A stretch of 36,824 bases of DNA, taken from contig JAZUCO010000057.1 of the NCBI GenBank assembly GCA_045639185.1, positions 1 to 36,824 of the forward strand. Direction: 5' to 3'. Positions 6,221-14,172 of this stretch are shown here, in pieces. Both the position numbers and the translations under genes were made by a program. The stretch's first letter is position 1. Every line of letters begins with the position of its first letter. The notes beneath the pieces are model-generated. The model saw only the letters and a program-made list of their open reading frames with translations. It ran no database searches and was not told the origin of the DNA. Source of the stretch: UBA1081 sp045639185. GTDB taxonomy: Bacteria; Bacillota; Clostridia; Oscillospirales; Acutalibacteraceae.

Positions 6221-8888
6221 GTGCGTTCACTCCTGTTCGTTTTGTATTCTGCTTGTTTTTCTTGACAACATTTTTATAAACAACATCACCGTCAAGAGTA
6301 ACAACAATATTGATATCCCCGTCACCGCCTGATGCAGACAGAACTTCTGCAAGAGCCTGTTTCATTGTGGAAAGCGGAGATACAACTTCGGTTTCTCGCT
6401 TGTTATCACCGAGCACGGCAAGGAATTCACCGTAATTTGCAGGAACAACAGTACCCGTAGCAAGTCTGGGAATCTGAGGAACATTTATAAGTGAAATTTT
6501 CTTTTCAAACGGTTTTATACCTGCAATAGAAATATCTCTGATTTTTTTCAATGCCGTATTGATTCCGTTGAACGGCGTTGCAATTACTTTGTTTATGCCG
6601 TCTATAATGCCGTTAATAACAGTTTTAAGACCGTTGAGAATTCCGTCCTTGATGCCGGTGAAAATCTTTCCGCCCTTAGAGAAAACATCCTTAACCTTTG
6701 TCCAGGCTTCCGAGAATTTATCTCTGAACCAGTTGGGAATTGAAGCAAAAGTATTTTTGATACTTGATGAAAGTGACGAGAAGAATCCTTTTATCTTTTC
6801 GATAGGTCCTGATACTATCGTAACAAGATTGCTCCAGATTCCTGAAAAGAATGTTTTGATTCCTTCCCAAGCCTTTTTCCAGTCTCCTGTAAAAATACCG
6901 GTAACGAACTGCACAACACCTTTAAGGCTTGTAATAATGCCGTTAACAACATCAATAACTTTTCCGATTGCTTCTTTTACAAAATCTACAACTTTCTGAA
7001 AAATTGCAGAAATCGGCGGACCGAATTTTTCAACGAACCAGGATACAATAGGAAGAATAAATTTGTTATATATCTCAAGCGCACCGTTAACAAACTCACC
7101 GACAAAATCAAGAAAATTATCAACAAGAGGCTTCAGATGTTCATCCCAGATTTCTTTTACTGCAACAACAAGTTTTTCCCATATCGGTTTAATTGTGGTT
7201 TCCCAAAAAGTTGTAATTGTATTTACAGTACCTTCAAATGCTGTTTTCAGGTTGTCAAAAACGGGCTGTCCCCACTTATTCCACGCTTCTTCAAAGCTGC
7301 TGAACAAATCTGTAATGATTGTAGTTGCCACTTCCAGAGCAGGCTTGATTCCGTTTGTCCATACTTCATCAAACAAAGCTTTAACAGAAGTAAAAGCATC
7401 ACCGAGAAATGTTTTGATTTCTGTTGATATCTGAGTAACAGTAGGAAGAAACGAGGTTAACAGACTCTGTGTAAACGGAAACAATACAACATTCCATATA
7501 TCCCCGAAAACAAGGTTGAACGAATCAAGCAGCCCTGTAATAATTGACGATATAGTTGCCAAAGATGTCTGCAATGAAGTTGTAAAATCACCGTTAAAAT
7601 AATCTTTCAGAGGTTCTGCAAGAGTCTGCAGATCTGAAAAAACATTATTCAGCGTCGCTTTAAGCTCCACTGCTTCAACATCAAAATCTTCCGCAAAGTC
7701 CGAAAAGATATCAGAGAAGTTTGTATCCCACCAGGTCTTTAACCCATTGAAATTCGCTTTTATTTTGTCAACAAACGAAGACAACTTATTTTCCGCCTCT
7801 GATGTTTTTGCGTCTACTGAAATCTCAACTGTTTTATCACCTGTTGCAGCTCCGCCTGATGAAGAACCACCACCCGATGAAGATGAATTGTCTGATAATT
7901 TATTGATTTTATCAAACCCAGCAAGACTTCTTTTGTTGGCTTCTGCTGTGGCATTTGTGGCATCGGTTAAAGCATTCTGACTTTCTGCAAGTGAATCAAC
8001 CGAGGCAACAGCATCATCCAAAGAAGCTCCGCCGAAAGATGCATCCAAATCCCAGTCAAACAAGGCACCCAATACAGACAGTGCTTTGTTTGCAAAAGAA
8101 ATCAATGATGACATTGCAGAGTTCAAAGCCTGAACAGCAGGTAAAAGAATATTGATAAGGGCGGTACCGACCGTTCCCGAAAACTCTTTCCACTGTTCAG
8201 AAAGGATTCTTGTCTGGTTTGCCCATCCGTCTGAAGTTCTTGCAAAGTCGCCCTGTGCAAGAGCCGTCTGTGAAAGCACATAGTTATAACGGAGCTGCAC
8301 TTTTTCTGCCTGTGACATTGCAGAGATTTTTTTATTGATTCCCTGAGTATAGGCAAACTGCTGCAAATTGGCTTCAGTCATTACAATACCGTATGTTTTT
8401 AAGGTTTCTGTTTCACCTGTAAACACAGAGTTAAGTGCCGTAGCAGTAGCACTCTGCTCTTTGTCATAAAACGATGCCATATCAGCAGACAAGCCTGTTA
8501 AAGTAACAGCCATATCCGAAGCCATATCATCGGCAATCTGCATACCCTTTGCCATTGCCATATATGTTGAGCCTGTCTGTTTTGCAGTCAGTTTTGATAT
8601 ACCGTAGGTTTCAACGGCAGAATCAGCAAACTCTTCCATTTTGCTCTTCATTTTGCCGAAAGAAACATCAACAACATTCTGCACTTCCTGAATGTCTGAT
8701 GCTGTATCGATTGCCTGTTTACCGAAGTCAACAAGCCCCTTTACTGCAAATGCAGAAGAAGCAACAGTACCGAGTTTGCCGAGTAACGATTTTATGCTCA
8801 TTACAGAGTTAGAAATCTGTTTTGTCCCGGCATTGAAACCTTTGGTATCAATTTTTGTATTAAATTTTAAATATCCGTCAACAGCCAT
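6210..8888 (-). CDS. Phage tail tape measure protein
   Basis: An 892-aa protein that sets tail length and occupies the tail tube lumen. The N-terminal region (about 1-300) has the usual tape-measure pattern, with SVMSIKSLLGKLG, VKGLVDFGKQAIDTASDIQEVQNVV and the YGIVMTEANLQQFAYTQG motif. A Ser/Gly-rich linker (SSSSGGGSSSGG) lies near residue 340. The centre carries Trp-spaced repeats (for example WKKAWEGIKTFFSGIW). Hydrophobic segments near 480-520 and 650-700 could insert in the membrane during DNA ejection. The C-terminus has the common IPRLATGTVVPANYGEFLAVLGDN motif. At about 2.7 kb it is the longest gene here, and it predicts a tail of roughly 130 nm by the usual 1.5 Å per residue rule. 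Confidence 0.97.
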   Translation of the reverse strand: MAVDGYLKFNTKIDTKGFNAGTKQISNSVMSIKSLLGKLGTVASSAFAVKGLVDFGKQAIDTASDIQEVQNVVDVSFGKMKSKMEEFADSAVETYGISKLTAKQTGSTYMAMAKGMQIADDMASDMAVTLTGLSADMASFYDKEQSATATALNSVFTGETETLKTYGIVMTEANLQQFAYTQGINKKISAMSQAEKVQLRYNYVLSQTALAQGDFARTSDGWANQTRILSEQWKEFSGTVGTALINILLPAVQALNSAMSSLISFANKALSVLGALFDWDLDASFGGASLDDAVASVDSLAESQNALTDATNATAEANKRSLAGFDKINKLSDNSSSSGGGSSSGGAATGDKTVEISVDAKTSEAENKLSSFVDKIKANFNGLKTWWDTNFSDIFSDFAEDFDVEAVELKATLNNVFSDLQTLAEPLKDYFNGDFTTSLQTSLATISSIITGLLDSFNLVFGDIWNVVLFPFTQSLLTSFLPTVTQISTEIKTFLGDAFTSVKALFDEVWTNGIKPALEVATTIITDLFSSFEEAWNKWGQPVFDNLKTAFEGTVNTITTFWETTIKPIWEKLVVAVKEIWDEHLKPLVDNFLDFVGEFVNGALEIYNKFILPIVSWFVEKFGPPISAIFQKVVDFVKEAIGKVIDVVNGIITSLKGVVQFVTGIFTGDWKKAWEGIKTFFSGIWSNLVTIVSGPIEKIKGFFSSLSSSIKNTFASIPNWFRDKFSEAWTKVKDVFSKGGKIFTGIKDGILNGLKTVINGIIDGINKVIATPFNGINTALKKIRDISIAGIKPFEKKISLINVPQIPRLATGTVVPANYGEFLAVLGDNKRETEVVSPLSTMKQALAEVLSASGGDGDINIVVTLDGDVVYKNVVKKNKQNTKRTGVNALAG

Positions 8889-8953
8889 AAAATACCCACT
8901 CCTTTCAGACTGTTTTCCGAAAGTCTGCGGGTACGCTGGGTACGCTGTGCAGA

Positions 8954-9070
8954 TTATTTGTTTTCGTAAATATTAACCGTTTTGCATTTTCTGCAAACAA
9001 TTTTTATTGAGCCGTAAAAAACACCTTCAAACAGTATCCGTCCGCATTTTTTACAGCAGTATTTTTTCAT
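8954..9070 (-). CDS. Com-like zinc-finger small protein
   Basis: A 38-aa protein between the tail chaperone and tape measure genes. It has two Cys pairs, C6-C9 (CKKC) and C26-C29 (CRKC), separated by a GRILFEG turn, with the sequence KTVNIYEN after the second pair. This is the layout of Mu Com-family zinc ribbons, which regulate translation of a neighbouring gene in Mu. Here it could bind RNA near the tape measure start, but that is inference. GAGGAG lies 9 bases before its ATG. Confidence 0.75.
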   Translation of the reverse strand: MKKYCCKKCGRILFEGVFYGSIKIVCRKCKTVNIYENK

Positions 9071-9083
9071 TTTTCACCACTCC

Positions 9084-9644
9084 TCATATCCAAGTGTCAA
9101 GAACAGCATTAAGCTCCTCTTCAGCTTCGATATCTTCGGGAGTTTTTATGTTTATAAGGTTCTTGTTTTTCTTATAAAATTCTTTTTCGTGTTTTTCGAG
9201 GGGTTTACCCTTTGCCTTTTTGTTTCTGATGTTCATTACAGAAGAGAAAAGACCGTCACCGATTTCACCGAAAAAGCCGAGAAATTCCCACCAGTGGAGA
9301 TATTCCCGCTCTCTGACAATAAACCCTGCCGCCTTATTGATTGCAGGAAAAAGAATATTCTCATCCTGTTTCCAATCAAGCATTTTTGTTTTTTCGGGCT
9401 CTGATTGCGGAGTGTCACCGCCACCGACAAACCAATAGGCTTTATCACAGGCTTCCTGAAGGTATTCATCGGGTATCTTGTCGAAATCGGGATAAATATT
9501 CACCATACAGAGGTATGCCTGTTCATGTTCGGTAAGCTCCTTGTCGTCAAATGCCGCATAAACACGCAGAACATCTCTGAAATCACTTCTTATGGGGTAT
9601 TCTTTACCGCCGACATTAAGCGTTTTCGGTAATTGACCTATCAT
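9084..9644 (-). CDS. Bacteriophage Gp15 family tail assembly chaperone
   Basis: A 186-aa protein with the Gp15 family pattern: an N-terminal LNVGGKEYPIRSDFRDVLRVY, a PDEYLQEACDKAYWFVGGGD segment, then DWKQDENILFPAINKAAGFIVRE and the Trp-rich EYLHWWEFLGFFGEIGDG. Proteins of this family follow the first tail chaperone and probably assist tape measure folding and tail tube assembly in place of the lambda G/GT frameshift pair. Its ATG overlaps the previous stop by 4 bases (ATGA), giving coupled translation. There is no slippery heptamer at the junction. Confidence 0.88.
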   Translation of the reverse strand: MIGQLPKTLNVGGKEYPIRSDFRDVLRVYAAFDDKELTEHEQAYLCMVNIYPDFDKIPDEYLQEACDKAYWFVGGGDTPQSEPEKTKMLDWKQDENILFPAINKAAGFIVREREYLHWWEFLGFFGEIGDGLFSSVMNIRNKKAKGKPLEKHEKEFYKKNKNLINIKTPEDIEAEEELNAVLDTWI

Positions 9645-10126
9645 TTCTTAAGACTCTCCAGATATGCTATCTGTTCGGGTGTAAGATCCGACAAATCAAC
9701 AACGGAAGATTTCTCAGGTTCAGGCATATATTTTCTGAGCTTGTCTTTGTTTTTTTCGGCAAAACTTGCTGTGCTTGCATTTATATCCTCAATTACAACG
9801 GGAGCAAACGCTTCAAAGAATGATGCAAACAGAAGTCTGCCGTCTTCAAGGGGTGAAAGACAGTTGACACCGCCGAAAGCGTGTTCCGATATATCTGTTC
9901 CGAAAATATAATTGAGCTTCTCTTTGATTTGTGCATCAACCTCTGCCATAAGCTCAGGTGTTCTGGGTTCATTATTAAGCCTTGCAAGATAAGGCTCAAA
10001 AATTTCTTCTGCTTCTTTGATGCGCTTAAGCAGATTGATATCGTTTACATTGATTGAAATGACGTTTTTTTCGTCACCGTTTACGGCATAAGTTTTTATG
10101 CCGGTATTAAAATTAATTGATTTCAA
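9641..10126 (-). CDS. Tail assembly chaperone (first component)
   Basis: A 161-aa protein between tail tube and Gp15. It starts SINFNTGIKTYAVNGDEKNVISINVND and contains a LLKRIKEAEEIFEPYLARL helix, an acidic linker and a C-terminal DLSDLTPEQIAYLESL helix. Small proteins of this type, following the tail tube gene, act as tail assembly chaperones in Firmicutes siphoviruses. Its TTG start follows AAGGAG by 9 bases. It is preceded by an 11-bp hairpin that may reduce its expression relative to the tail tube. Confidence 0.75.
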   Translation of the reverse strand: MKSINFNTGIKTYAVNGDEKNVISINVNDINLLKRIKEAEEIFEPYLARLNNEPRTPELMAEVDAQIKEKLNYIFGTDISEHAFGGVNCLSPLEDGRLLFASFFEAFAPVVIEDINASTASFAEKNKDKLRKYMPEPEKSSVVDLSDLTPEQIAYLESLKK

Positions 10127-10140
10127 AAAAAATCACTCCT

Positions 10141-10175
10141 TAAAGAAGAATCCCCCTTGTGTCAACAAGAGGGAT
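10141..10175 (-). terminator. Attenuator-like hairpin after tail tube gene
   Basis: Minus-strand ATCCCTCTTGT (10175-10165) pairs over 11 positions with ACAAGGGGGAT (10160-10150), one of them G-U, around a TGAC loop. The following tract TTCTTCTTT is only partly T-rich. It sits 7 bases after the tail tube stop and directly before the chaperone ribosome binding site. It probably acts as a partial terminator or as an mRNA 3' stabiliser for the abundant tail tube message. Confidence 0.75.
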
Positions 10176-10181
10176 ATATTT

Positions 10182-10691
10182 TTATTCTGCTGCTGCCTGA
10201 GCTGAGAATGTGGGGACTTTGTCAACAAGCGTAACAGTTCCCTTTTTTCTGTTACCGCAGAAAGCAACATTATAAGGAATTCTGACACCACCCACGGCAC
10301 CGCCGTATGACTGAGGCTTGACGATAACATCTTCAACCCATGCATCAAAGGGAGCTTCGGTCTTATCAATGATAACTTCAAGAATTCTCGTTTTGCAGGC
10401 ATCACCTGTAAGGCGATTCATTGCAATATCCTTGATTTTTTCATAGAATGCACCGTCTGAGGGGTCTGCATAATAAGTATCAACATCGAATGAAGGCTCA
10501 TAACCTTCATCATCAATAGTTGTTTCGTCAAGAATATTCTTCTTGGGTGTGGTGCTGGGATTAAGGCCCACACTCAGGTCTTCAACATCCTTGCCGATAA
10601 GAAACCATTTCATTTCCTCTGCATCGGGTGAAAAATTAGTGTCAAGATAGTGTGCAAGAGCACCTCTCTTAAGCTTTTTTACTTCTGACAT
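10182..10691 (-). CDS. Major tail tube protein
   Basis: A 169-aa protein in the tail tube slot, after the connector genes and before the chaperones. It begins KKLKRGALAHYLDTNF and contains EMKWFLIGKDVEDLSVGLNPST, a DYxxDP-type segment (VDTYYADPSDG) and a C-terminal beta-rich part (RIPYNVAFCGNRKKGTVTLVD), all typical of Firmicutes siphovirus tail tube proteins that polymerise into the tail tube. The Ala-rich end is unstructured. AGGAAG lies 9 bases before the ATG. The strong hairpin after the stop fits a highly expressed gene. Confidence 0.85.
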   Translation of the reverse strand: MSEVKKLKRGALAHYLDTNFSPDAEEMKWFLIGKDVEDLSVGLNPSTTPKKNILDETTIDDEGYEPSFDVDTYYADPSDGAFYEKIKDIAMNRLTGDACKTRILEVIIDKTEAPFDAWVEDVIVKPQSYGGAVGGVRIPYNVAFCGNRKKGTVTLVDKVPTFSAQAAAE

Positions 10692-10704
10692 AGAATTTCA
10701 CTTC

Positions 10705-11124
10705 CTATTCATAAATGATATATTGTGCCGAAATCTGCAACTGATAAATAACACCTGCATTAAAGTTGCCGTTCGGCACCTGATACAGCATACCGTTTGA
10801 GCAGGTGATTGATTTTAAGTTTCCGTTTTTTCCGTCGGGGGAAGTGACGGCCTGTTCCTGCGCATTGCTTTCAAGAAAACACTGAAGACCGAGCAGAATA
10901 CCGCTGTTTACCATACGGTCATAATCGGACTGTGACTGCCAGACGGTATAAAGCACAAAATTGTGTTGCCGTGTCTTGTTACCGAGTATATCCTCTTTCA
11001 GCAACACATCACCCGTTGACGAAATACCGCAACTGTCGGGAACTGCGCCCGTATAGTCAATATGAAGTTTTCCTATGTCCTCATAGGATTCAACAATGCT
11101 TTTTACAAGCTCAATTATATTCAT
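10705..11124 (-). CDS. Tail terminator / minor capsid protein
   Basis: A 139-aa protein immediately upstream of the tail tube gene, the usual place of the tail terminator or completion protein. It starts NIIELVKSIVESYEDIGKLHIDY and has a central beta segment with HNFVLYTVWQSQSDYDRMVNSG and a final IYQLQISAQYIIYE strand, a pattern seen in small clostridial 'phage minor capsid' proteins of this slot. It would cap the tail tube where it meets the head. GGAGG lies 10 bases before the ATG. Confidence 0.7.
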   Translation of the reverse strand: MNIIELVKSIVESYEDIGKLHIDYTGAVPDSCGISSTGDVLLKEDILGNKTRQHNFVLYTVWQSQSDYDRMVNSGILLGLQCFLESNAQEQAVTSPDGKNGNLKSITCSNGMLYQVPNGNFNAGVIYQLQISAQYIIYE

Positions 11125-11570
11125 TCTGCTTTTCCTCCCATTATCTGTGCAGCACCCTGTAAAATGTCTTTTTTATGGTCTGCTTTCATTCTCTCAAACC
11201 AGAAAGACCCCGCCTGAGGATGTTTGCTTTTGTCATATTCCAACGGAGTATCCGTAAGCACTTTCTTTTCGCCCTGACTTGCAAAGGCTGAACCGGTTAT
11301 GCTTGAAACCATAAGCATACCGTAATACTGATAACGGGCATACGGTGCATTCTGATGAATTTCACCGCTTCCGATTACAGTACCGAGTGTTGCACTCTTT
11401 TCAAGAAAGCCGTTTCTGAACGGTGTATATGGTTTCATAAGCCTTATACATTCAGAGTCAACAAACTCCTGAGCTTTTTGAATCTGTTCGCTGCGGATAA
11501 CCGCAAATTTACTGTTCCATACAAGCTCCATATCCCCGTTATAAACATTTGCGGGCTGTTTTATACTCAT
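11121..11570 (-). CDS. Minor capsid protein, HK97 gp10-like head-tail component
   Basis: A 149-aa protein. The pattern ...AQEFVDSECIRLMKPYTPFRNGFLEKSATLG...NAPYARYQYYG matches minor capsid / gp10-like proteins, in which a long helix is followed by 'P(Y/V).G.L..S' and 'APYA.YQ..G'. These proteins join the connector to the tail terminator. The gene overlaps both neighbours by 4 bases, which gives translational coupling throughout this block. AAAGG stands upstream of its ATG. Confidence 0.75.
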   Translation of the reverse strand: MSIKQPANVYNGDMELVWNSKFAVIRSEQIQKAQEFVDSECIRLMKPYTPFRNGFLEKSATLGTVIGSGEIHQNAPYARYQYYGMLMVSSITGSAFASQGEKKVLTDTPLEYDKSKHPQAGSFWFERMKADHKKDILQGAAQIMGGKAE

Positions 11571-11929
11571 TTTGCCACAACCTTTATATGAGAAACATTG
11601 CTTCCGTAAAGTTTGCTGTCAAGCTCCTTCACGGTGTAAAATTTATGTTTCTTGCGAAACTCCCTCATACTTGCGGAAACGGTACCGTCGTCCGTGTTGT
11701 CAAAAACAAAATCACAATTGCCCCTTACAAGCATATCCCTGTCAGTATTTTTCGGAGCAAGAGCTGAGTATTCAGACGGAATATACACTGTCACCGTGTC
11801 AGATTTTCTCTGCCCTGTTTTTGAAACATCGGAAGATAAATTCTCCACCCAATGACATTCAGGAATATAACGACTCTCAAAGCCTTTTTCGAGAGCGACA
11901 AAAACAGTGCAATCAGCTGTGCATATCAT
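11567..11929 (-). CDS. Head-tail joining protein, unknown family
   Basis: A 120-aa beta-rich protein between two connector-type genes. Visible features are ESRYIPECHWVENLSSDVSKTGQRKSDTVTVYIPSE and RDMLVRGNCDFVFDN. The pattern suggests the stopper or head-closure role, typical of gene 3 in the four-gene connector block. ATG at 11929 overlaps the previous stop codon (TGATG) with GGAGG 9 bases upstream. A GTG one codon earlier is possible. Function is inferred from gene order. Confidence 0.6.
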   Translation of the reverse strand: MICTADCTVFVALEKGFESRYIPECHWVENLSSDVSKTGQRKSDTVTVYIPSEYSALAPKNTDRDMLVRGNCDFVFDNTDDGTVSASMREFRKKHKFYTVKELDSKLYGSNVSHIKVVAK

Positions 11930-12291
11930 CACTCGATACCTCCGAAAAGAAGCCCGGTGTCTGCAAGGTTGGTATAAATAATGTTTCTTACATCTCTTGC
12001 AATAAGACGGGAAAAATCTTCCTGTTTATAAGAAACGGACATATCTCCCACGCTTTCAGATGCAACGCCTGTCTGAGGTCTTGATTTTTCTGCTTTGAAC
12101 AGATATTCTGCAAGCTCGCAACAGCAGAGCTTTACACAGTCGGGCACGGCTGATTCATCAATATTTCCGTGGGTATACTGTTTTATTCTCTGCTGTGCTT
12201 TCCGCTGATAAAACGCAAAGGTGTGTTCATTAAGAACCGCTGTCATGCCACAGAGATATTCATTCAGATAATAAGAATAATCTGCGAACAC
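11929..12291 (-). CDS. Head-tail connector (Gp6-like adaptor)
   Basis: A 120-aa mostly helical protein in the adaptor slot after the major capsid gene. Features are DYSYYLNEYLCG, AFYQRKAQQRIKQYTHG, VKLCCCELAEYLFKAEK and an IARDVRNIIYTNLADTGLLFGG end. Small helical adaptor proteins that bind below the portal have this layout. The GTG start has GGGGTG 7 bases upstream. It overlaps the following gene by one base. Confidence 0.75.
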   Translation of the reverse strand: MFADYSYYLNEYLCGMTAVLNEHTFAFYQRKAQQRIKQYTHGNIDESAVPDCVKLCCCELAEYLFKAEKSRPQTGVASESVGDMSVSYKQEDFSRLIARDVRNIIYTNLADTGLLFGGIE

Positions 12292-12297
12292 GTTGCA

Positions 12298-12426
12298 TCA
12301 CCCCTTGTTTTCGGGCTGTCCTGCACCGCCGTTATCAGTCTGAACGGGAGTCTGGGGAGGATTCTGAGGGGGTGTCTGGCCTCTGCCTTTTGCTTTCTTG
12401 ACTTTAAGTCCAACTGTGTGAGCCAT
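12298..12426 (-). CDS. Small Pro/Gln/Gly-rich phage protein
   Basis: A 42-aa ORF directly after the major capsid gene. A basic N-terminus (MAHTVGLKVKKAKGRG) leads into a low-complexity QTPPQNPPQTPVQTDNGG tail. It has a strong ribosome binding site (AAGGAGG, 7 bases before ATG), so it is almost certainly translated. Function is unknown. Small disordered proteins at this site may decorate or stabilise capsids, but that is speculation. Confidence 0.65.
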   Translation of the reverse strand: MAHTVGLKVKKAKGRGQTPPQNPPQTPVQTDNGGAGQPENKG

Positions 12427-12428
12427 AA

Positions 12429-13301
12429 TCAAGCCTCCTTATAGCTCAGGTAAATACCTGCAGCCTTGTTCTTGTAAACATCAACAAGACCGTACTTACG
12501 GTACTTGAGAATGTAACCGTCTGAATCGGGGTTGAGTTCGGGAGGAATAACATCGTTTGCAACGTGCTTATCAAACTTGATAAGTGCAGGCTTGTGAACA
12601 ATCATGAAGTTGATATCTCTGCCATCTGCAGCCTTTCTGTAGTGACCTGCTTCCTCATCATCCTTACCGCTGAGAAGGTCGATAGCTGTATAGAAACGGC
12701 TCTGAGGAACCTTCTTCTTGAGAGTGAAGCTGTTGAGGATTTCTCTTGATTTTGTTGTGTCAAGAGCCATTACACCGTTGAGAAGTGTAGGTGTTGCATA
12801 AAGGATTCTGCCTTCTTCGGGAACTTCAAGTTCATCCATTGTGTTCTTTGCAACAATGAGTTCTTTAAGGAAGTCACCTGCTTCTGCATCAGCAAAGTTT
12901 ACTGCATCTGCGATTGAGATGCCCTGAACTGCTGCAAGAGTTGCAAAAGTGAAAGCATCGCCTTCGGGAGCAACCTTTGTACGGATAAGCTCCGCACCTG
13001 CCTTGCCGAAAGCAAGATTGAATGTCTCTTCGTCGTCCATGACATCAACGGTAATCTTTGTACCTCTGTCATAGTTGAATTTTGCTGTTGCCCACTTAAG
13101 GTCAACCGCACCTGTTGTGTAACCGCTGTTGCGGTCATAATCGCCGAGACCTGTTACATCAAGCTGAGGATAACAGATTTCGTTTACATTTGCGCCGGCT
13201 TTGATCATAGACTGATCACCGACAAGATCTGCTGTTACGGAAGCGGCTTTGTACACTTCGTCAAGCAGAGCTGTGTAGTTTTTAGCAAGCTGAAATGCCA
13301 T
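12429..13301 (-). CDS. Major capsid protein
   Basis: A 290-aa coat protein. It lies directly after the GP20 scaffold, as in A118/TP901-type gene orders. The pattern matches the Firmicutes HK97-fold coat group: MAFQLAKNYTALLDEVYKAASVTADL, a YDRGTKITVDVMDDEETFNLAFGKAGAELIRTKVAPEGDAF-like region split by motifs, and a C-terminal VHKPALIKFDKHV ... GYILKYRKYGLVDVYKNKAAGIYLSY region. No N-terminal delta domain is present, consistent with a separate scaffold. Its codon use is more GC-rich and conserved than that of the surrounding genes, as expected for a highly expressed structural gene. Confidence 0.92.
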   Translation of the reverse strand: MAFQLAKNYTALLDEVYKAASVTADLVGDQSMIKAGANVNEICYPQLDVTGLGDYDRNSGYTTGAVDLKWATAKFNYDRGTKITVDVMDDEETFNLAFGKAGAELIRTKVAPEGDAFTFATLAAVQGISIADAVNFADAEAGDFLKELIVAKNTMDELEVPEEGRILYATPTLLNGVMALDTTKSREILNSFTLKKKVPQSRFYTAIDLLSGKDDEEAGHYRKAADGRDINFMIVHKPALIKFDKHVANDVIPPELNPDSDGYILKYRKYGLVDVYKNKAAGIYLSYKEA

Positions 13302-13306
13302 ATAAA

Positions 13307-13873
13307 TTACTCACCTTTCTTTTCGGGCGGAAGTCCCATTGCTGCACGCATTTTATCGAACTCGCCGCCGCCTGTATTGGGATTTCCCGTATCTTTTACG
13401 GAATTGTTGACAGGCTCTTCGGAATCAAAAAGGAAATCATTATCTTTTTTGATATTTTCAAGAGCCGTTTTGATGTCTTCTGCCTGATTTTTGCTTTTCT
13501 TCAGAGCTTCAAGGTCAAGCAGAGCCCTGACAGCCTTTGCATTCTTTGCCTTTGATGATGTTATTGAGGAATCAAGAACCGAATTGAATTCAATATCAGC
13601 AAGCTTGTCCTGATGTTCCTTGTCCTTTGTTGCAAGGTCATTCTGAAGATTTGTGATTTTGCCCTGCAGTTCCTTTACATCAACACCCTCGAACTCTTTG
13701 AGCGCATTCTGGGCTGTTTCGAGCTGTGTTTTGTAATTGTCCCTTGAAGCAGTGATTTTATCAACCTCTGCAATCGTCTTGTAATTTTCATTGACAGCGG
13801 CAGTGATTGCCTTTTTTGCCTCTTCGGGAACAGTTACCTTGTTTTCGGCAAGAATTGTGAAAATGTCTTTCAT
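13307..13873 (-). CDS. GP20-type capsid scaffold protein
   Basis: A 188-aa scaffold of the phage minor structural protein GP20 family. It has an N-terminal KDIFTILAENKVTVPEEAKKAITAAVNENYKTI-type region, a long coiled coil (about residues 30-100, for example LETAQNALKEFEGVDVKELQGKI) and a C-terminal NTGGGEFDKMRAAMGLPPEKKGE tail that probably binds the coat. ATG at 13873 with AAAGGA 7 bases upstream is the real start. The frame stays open a further 78 codons upstream, but that part is a structured RNA. Its function is to guide procapsid assembly and then leave. Confidence 0.92.
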   Translation of the reverse strand: MKDIFTILAENKVTVPEEAKKAITAAVNENYKTIAEVDKITASRDNYKTQLETAQNALKEFEGVDVKELQGKITNLQNDLATKDKEHQDKLADIEFNSVLDSSITSSKAKNAKAVRALLDLEALKKSKNQAEDIKTALENIKKDNDFLFDSEEPVNNSVKDTGNPNTGGGEFDKMRAAMGLPPEKKGE

Positions 13874-13962
13874 TTTTGTGTCCTTTCTACATGATATTTT
13901 TACTGCTCTGTCTGCAGCTGAAAGTAAGTCAGATAAACCTCTGACGGGGTTAATAGGGTATG

Positions 13963-13988
13963 AAAAAAGCACCCCAAACGGAGTGCTT
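13963..13988 (-). terminator. Intrinsic terminator, second of a tandem pair
   Basis: Minus-strand AGCACTCC (13987-13980) pairs with GGGGTGCT (13975-13968) around a GTTT loop, with one G-U pair, followed by a run of T. It lies 90 bases upstream of the scaffold start and should end most transcripts from the 14144 promoter unless antitermination occurs. Confidence 0.8.
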
Positions 13989-14002
13989 GAATCATTAAAT
14001 TG

Positions 14003-14036
14003 TGAATAAAAATACCGCCCTGATTTCTCAAGGCGG
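14003..14036 (-). terminator. GNRA-loop hairpin with T-rich tail, first of a tandem pair
   Basis: Minus-strand CCGCCTTGA (14036-14028) pairs with TCAGGGCGG (14023-14015), 9 bp with one G-U, closing a GAAA tetraloop. It is followed by TATTTTTATT. It could be a terminator or a third domain of the structured RNA. Confidence 0.7.
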
Positions 14037-14143
14037 ATAAAACGGCATTTTGGCGGGTGTGCCCTTTCCCGCATTTCTTTTGACCTCAAGGGTGTGTAGC
14101 AGCACAATCTCTACTTCAAAATGCCTAATTTTATTGTAATCAT

Positions 14144-14172
14144 ATTATAGCAGAATTATTCCTTTTTGTAAA
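14144..14172 (-). promoter_or_regulatory. Promoter inside the end of the MuF gene
   Basis: Minus-strand TTTACA (14172-14167), a 17-bp spacer, and TATAAT (14149-14144) preceded by TGC, so it has an extended -10 element. Predicted transcription starts near 14137 and runs into the structured RNA and the scaffold and capsid genes. It overlaps the last codons of the MuF gene. Confidence 0.75.

Larger units (their letters stand above)
13963..14137 (-). ncRNA. Structured RNA upstream of GP20 scaffold gene (possible GP20-a/GP20-b class)
   Basis: Transcript of about 175 nt predicted from the promoter at 14144-14172. GGCATTTTG (14125-14117) pairs perfectly with CAAAATGCC (14052-14044) and encloses a GTAG/CTAC hairpin and a GCGGG/CCCGC hairpin. 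The loop of the latter (AAAGGG) can pair with an upstream CCCTT, a possible pseudoknot. Two further hairpins with T-runs follow. Conserved RNA motifs called GP20-a and GP20-b have been described upstream of GP20 genes in phages, and this may belong to one of them. I cannot test that without a covariance search. Open reading through this region in one frame looks spurious. Confidence 0.75.

Noticed and set aside
9630..9660. Programmed -1 frameshift between the two tail chaperone genes
   Set aside because: The overlap (CTT AAG AAA TGA) has no slippery heptamer, and a stop codon lies just upstream in the second frame. Coupled translation by ATGA is the simpler reading.
13874..14107. 78-codon N-terminal extension of the scaffold protein
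   Set aside because: It runs through two terminator-like hairpins and a structured RNA. The family start at 13873 has its own AAAGGA site.
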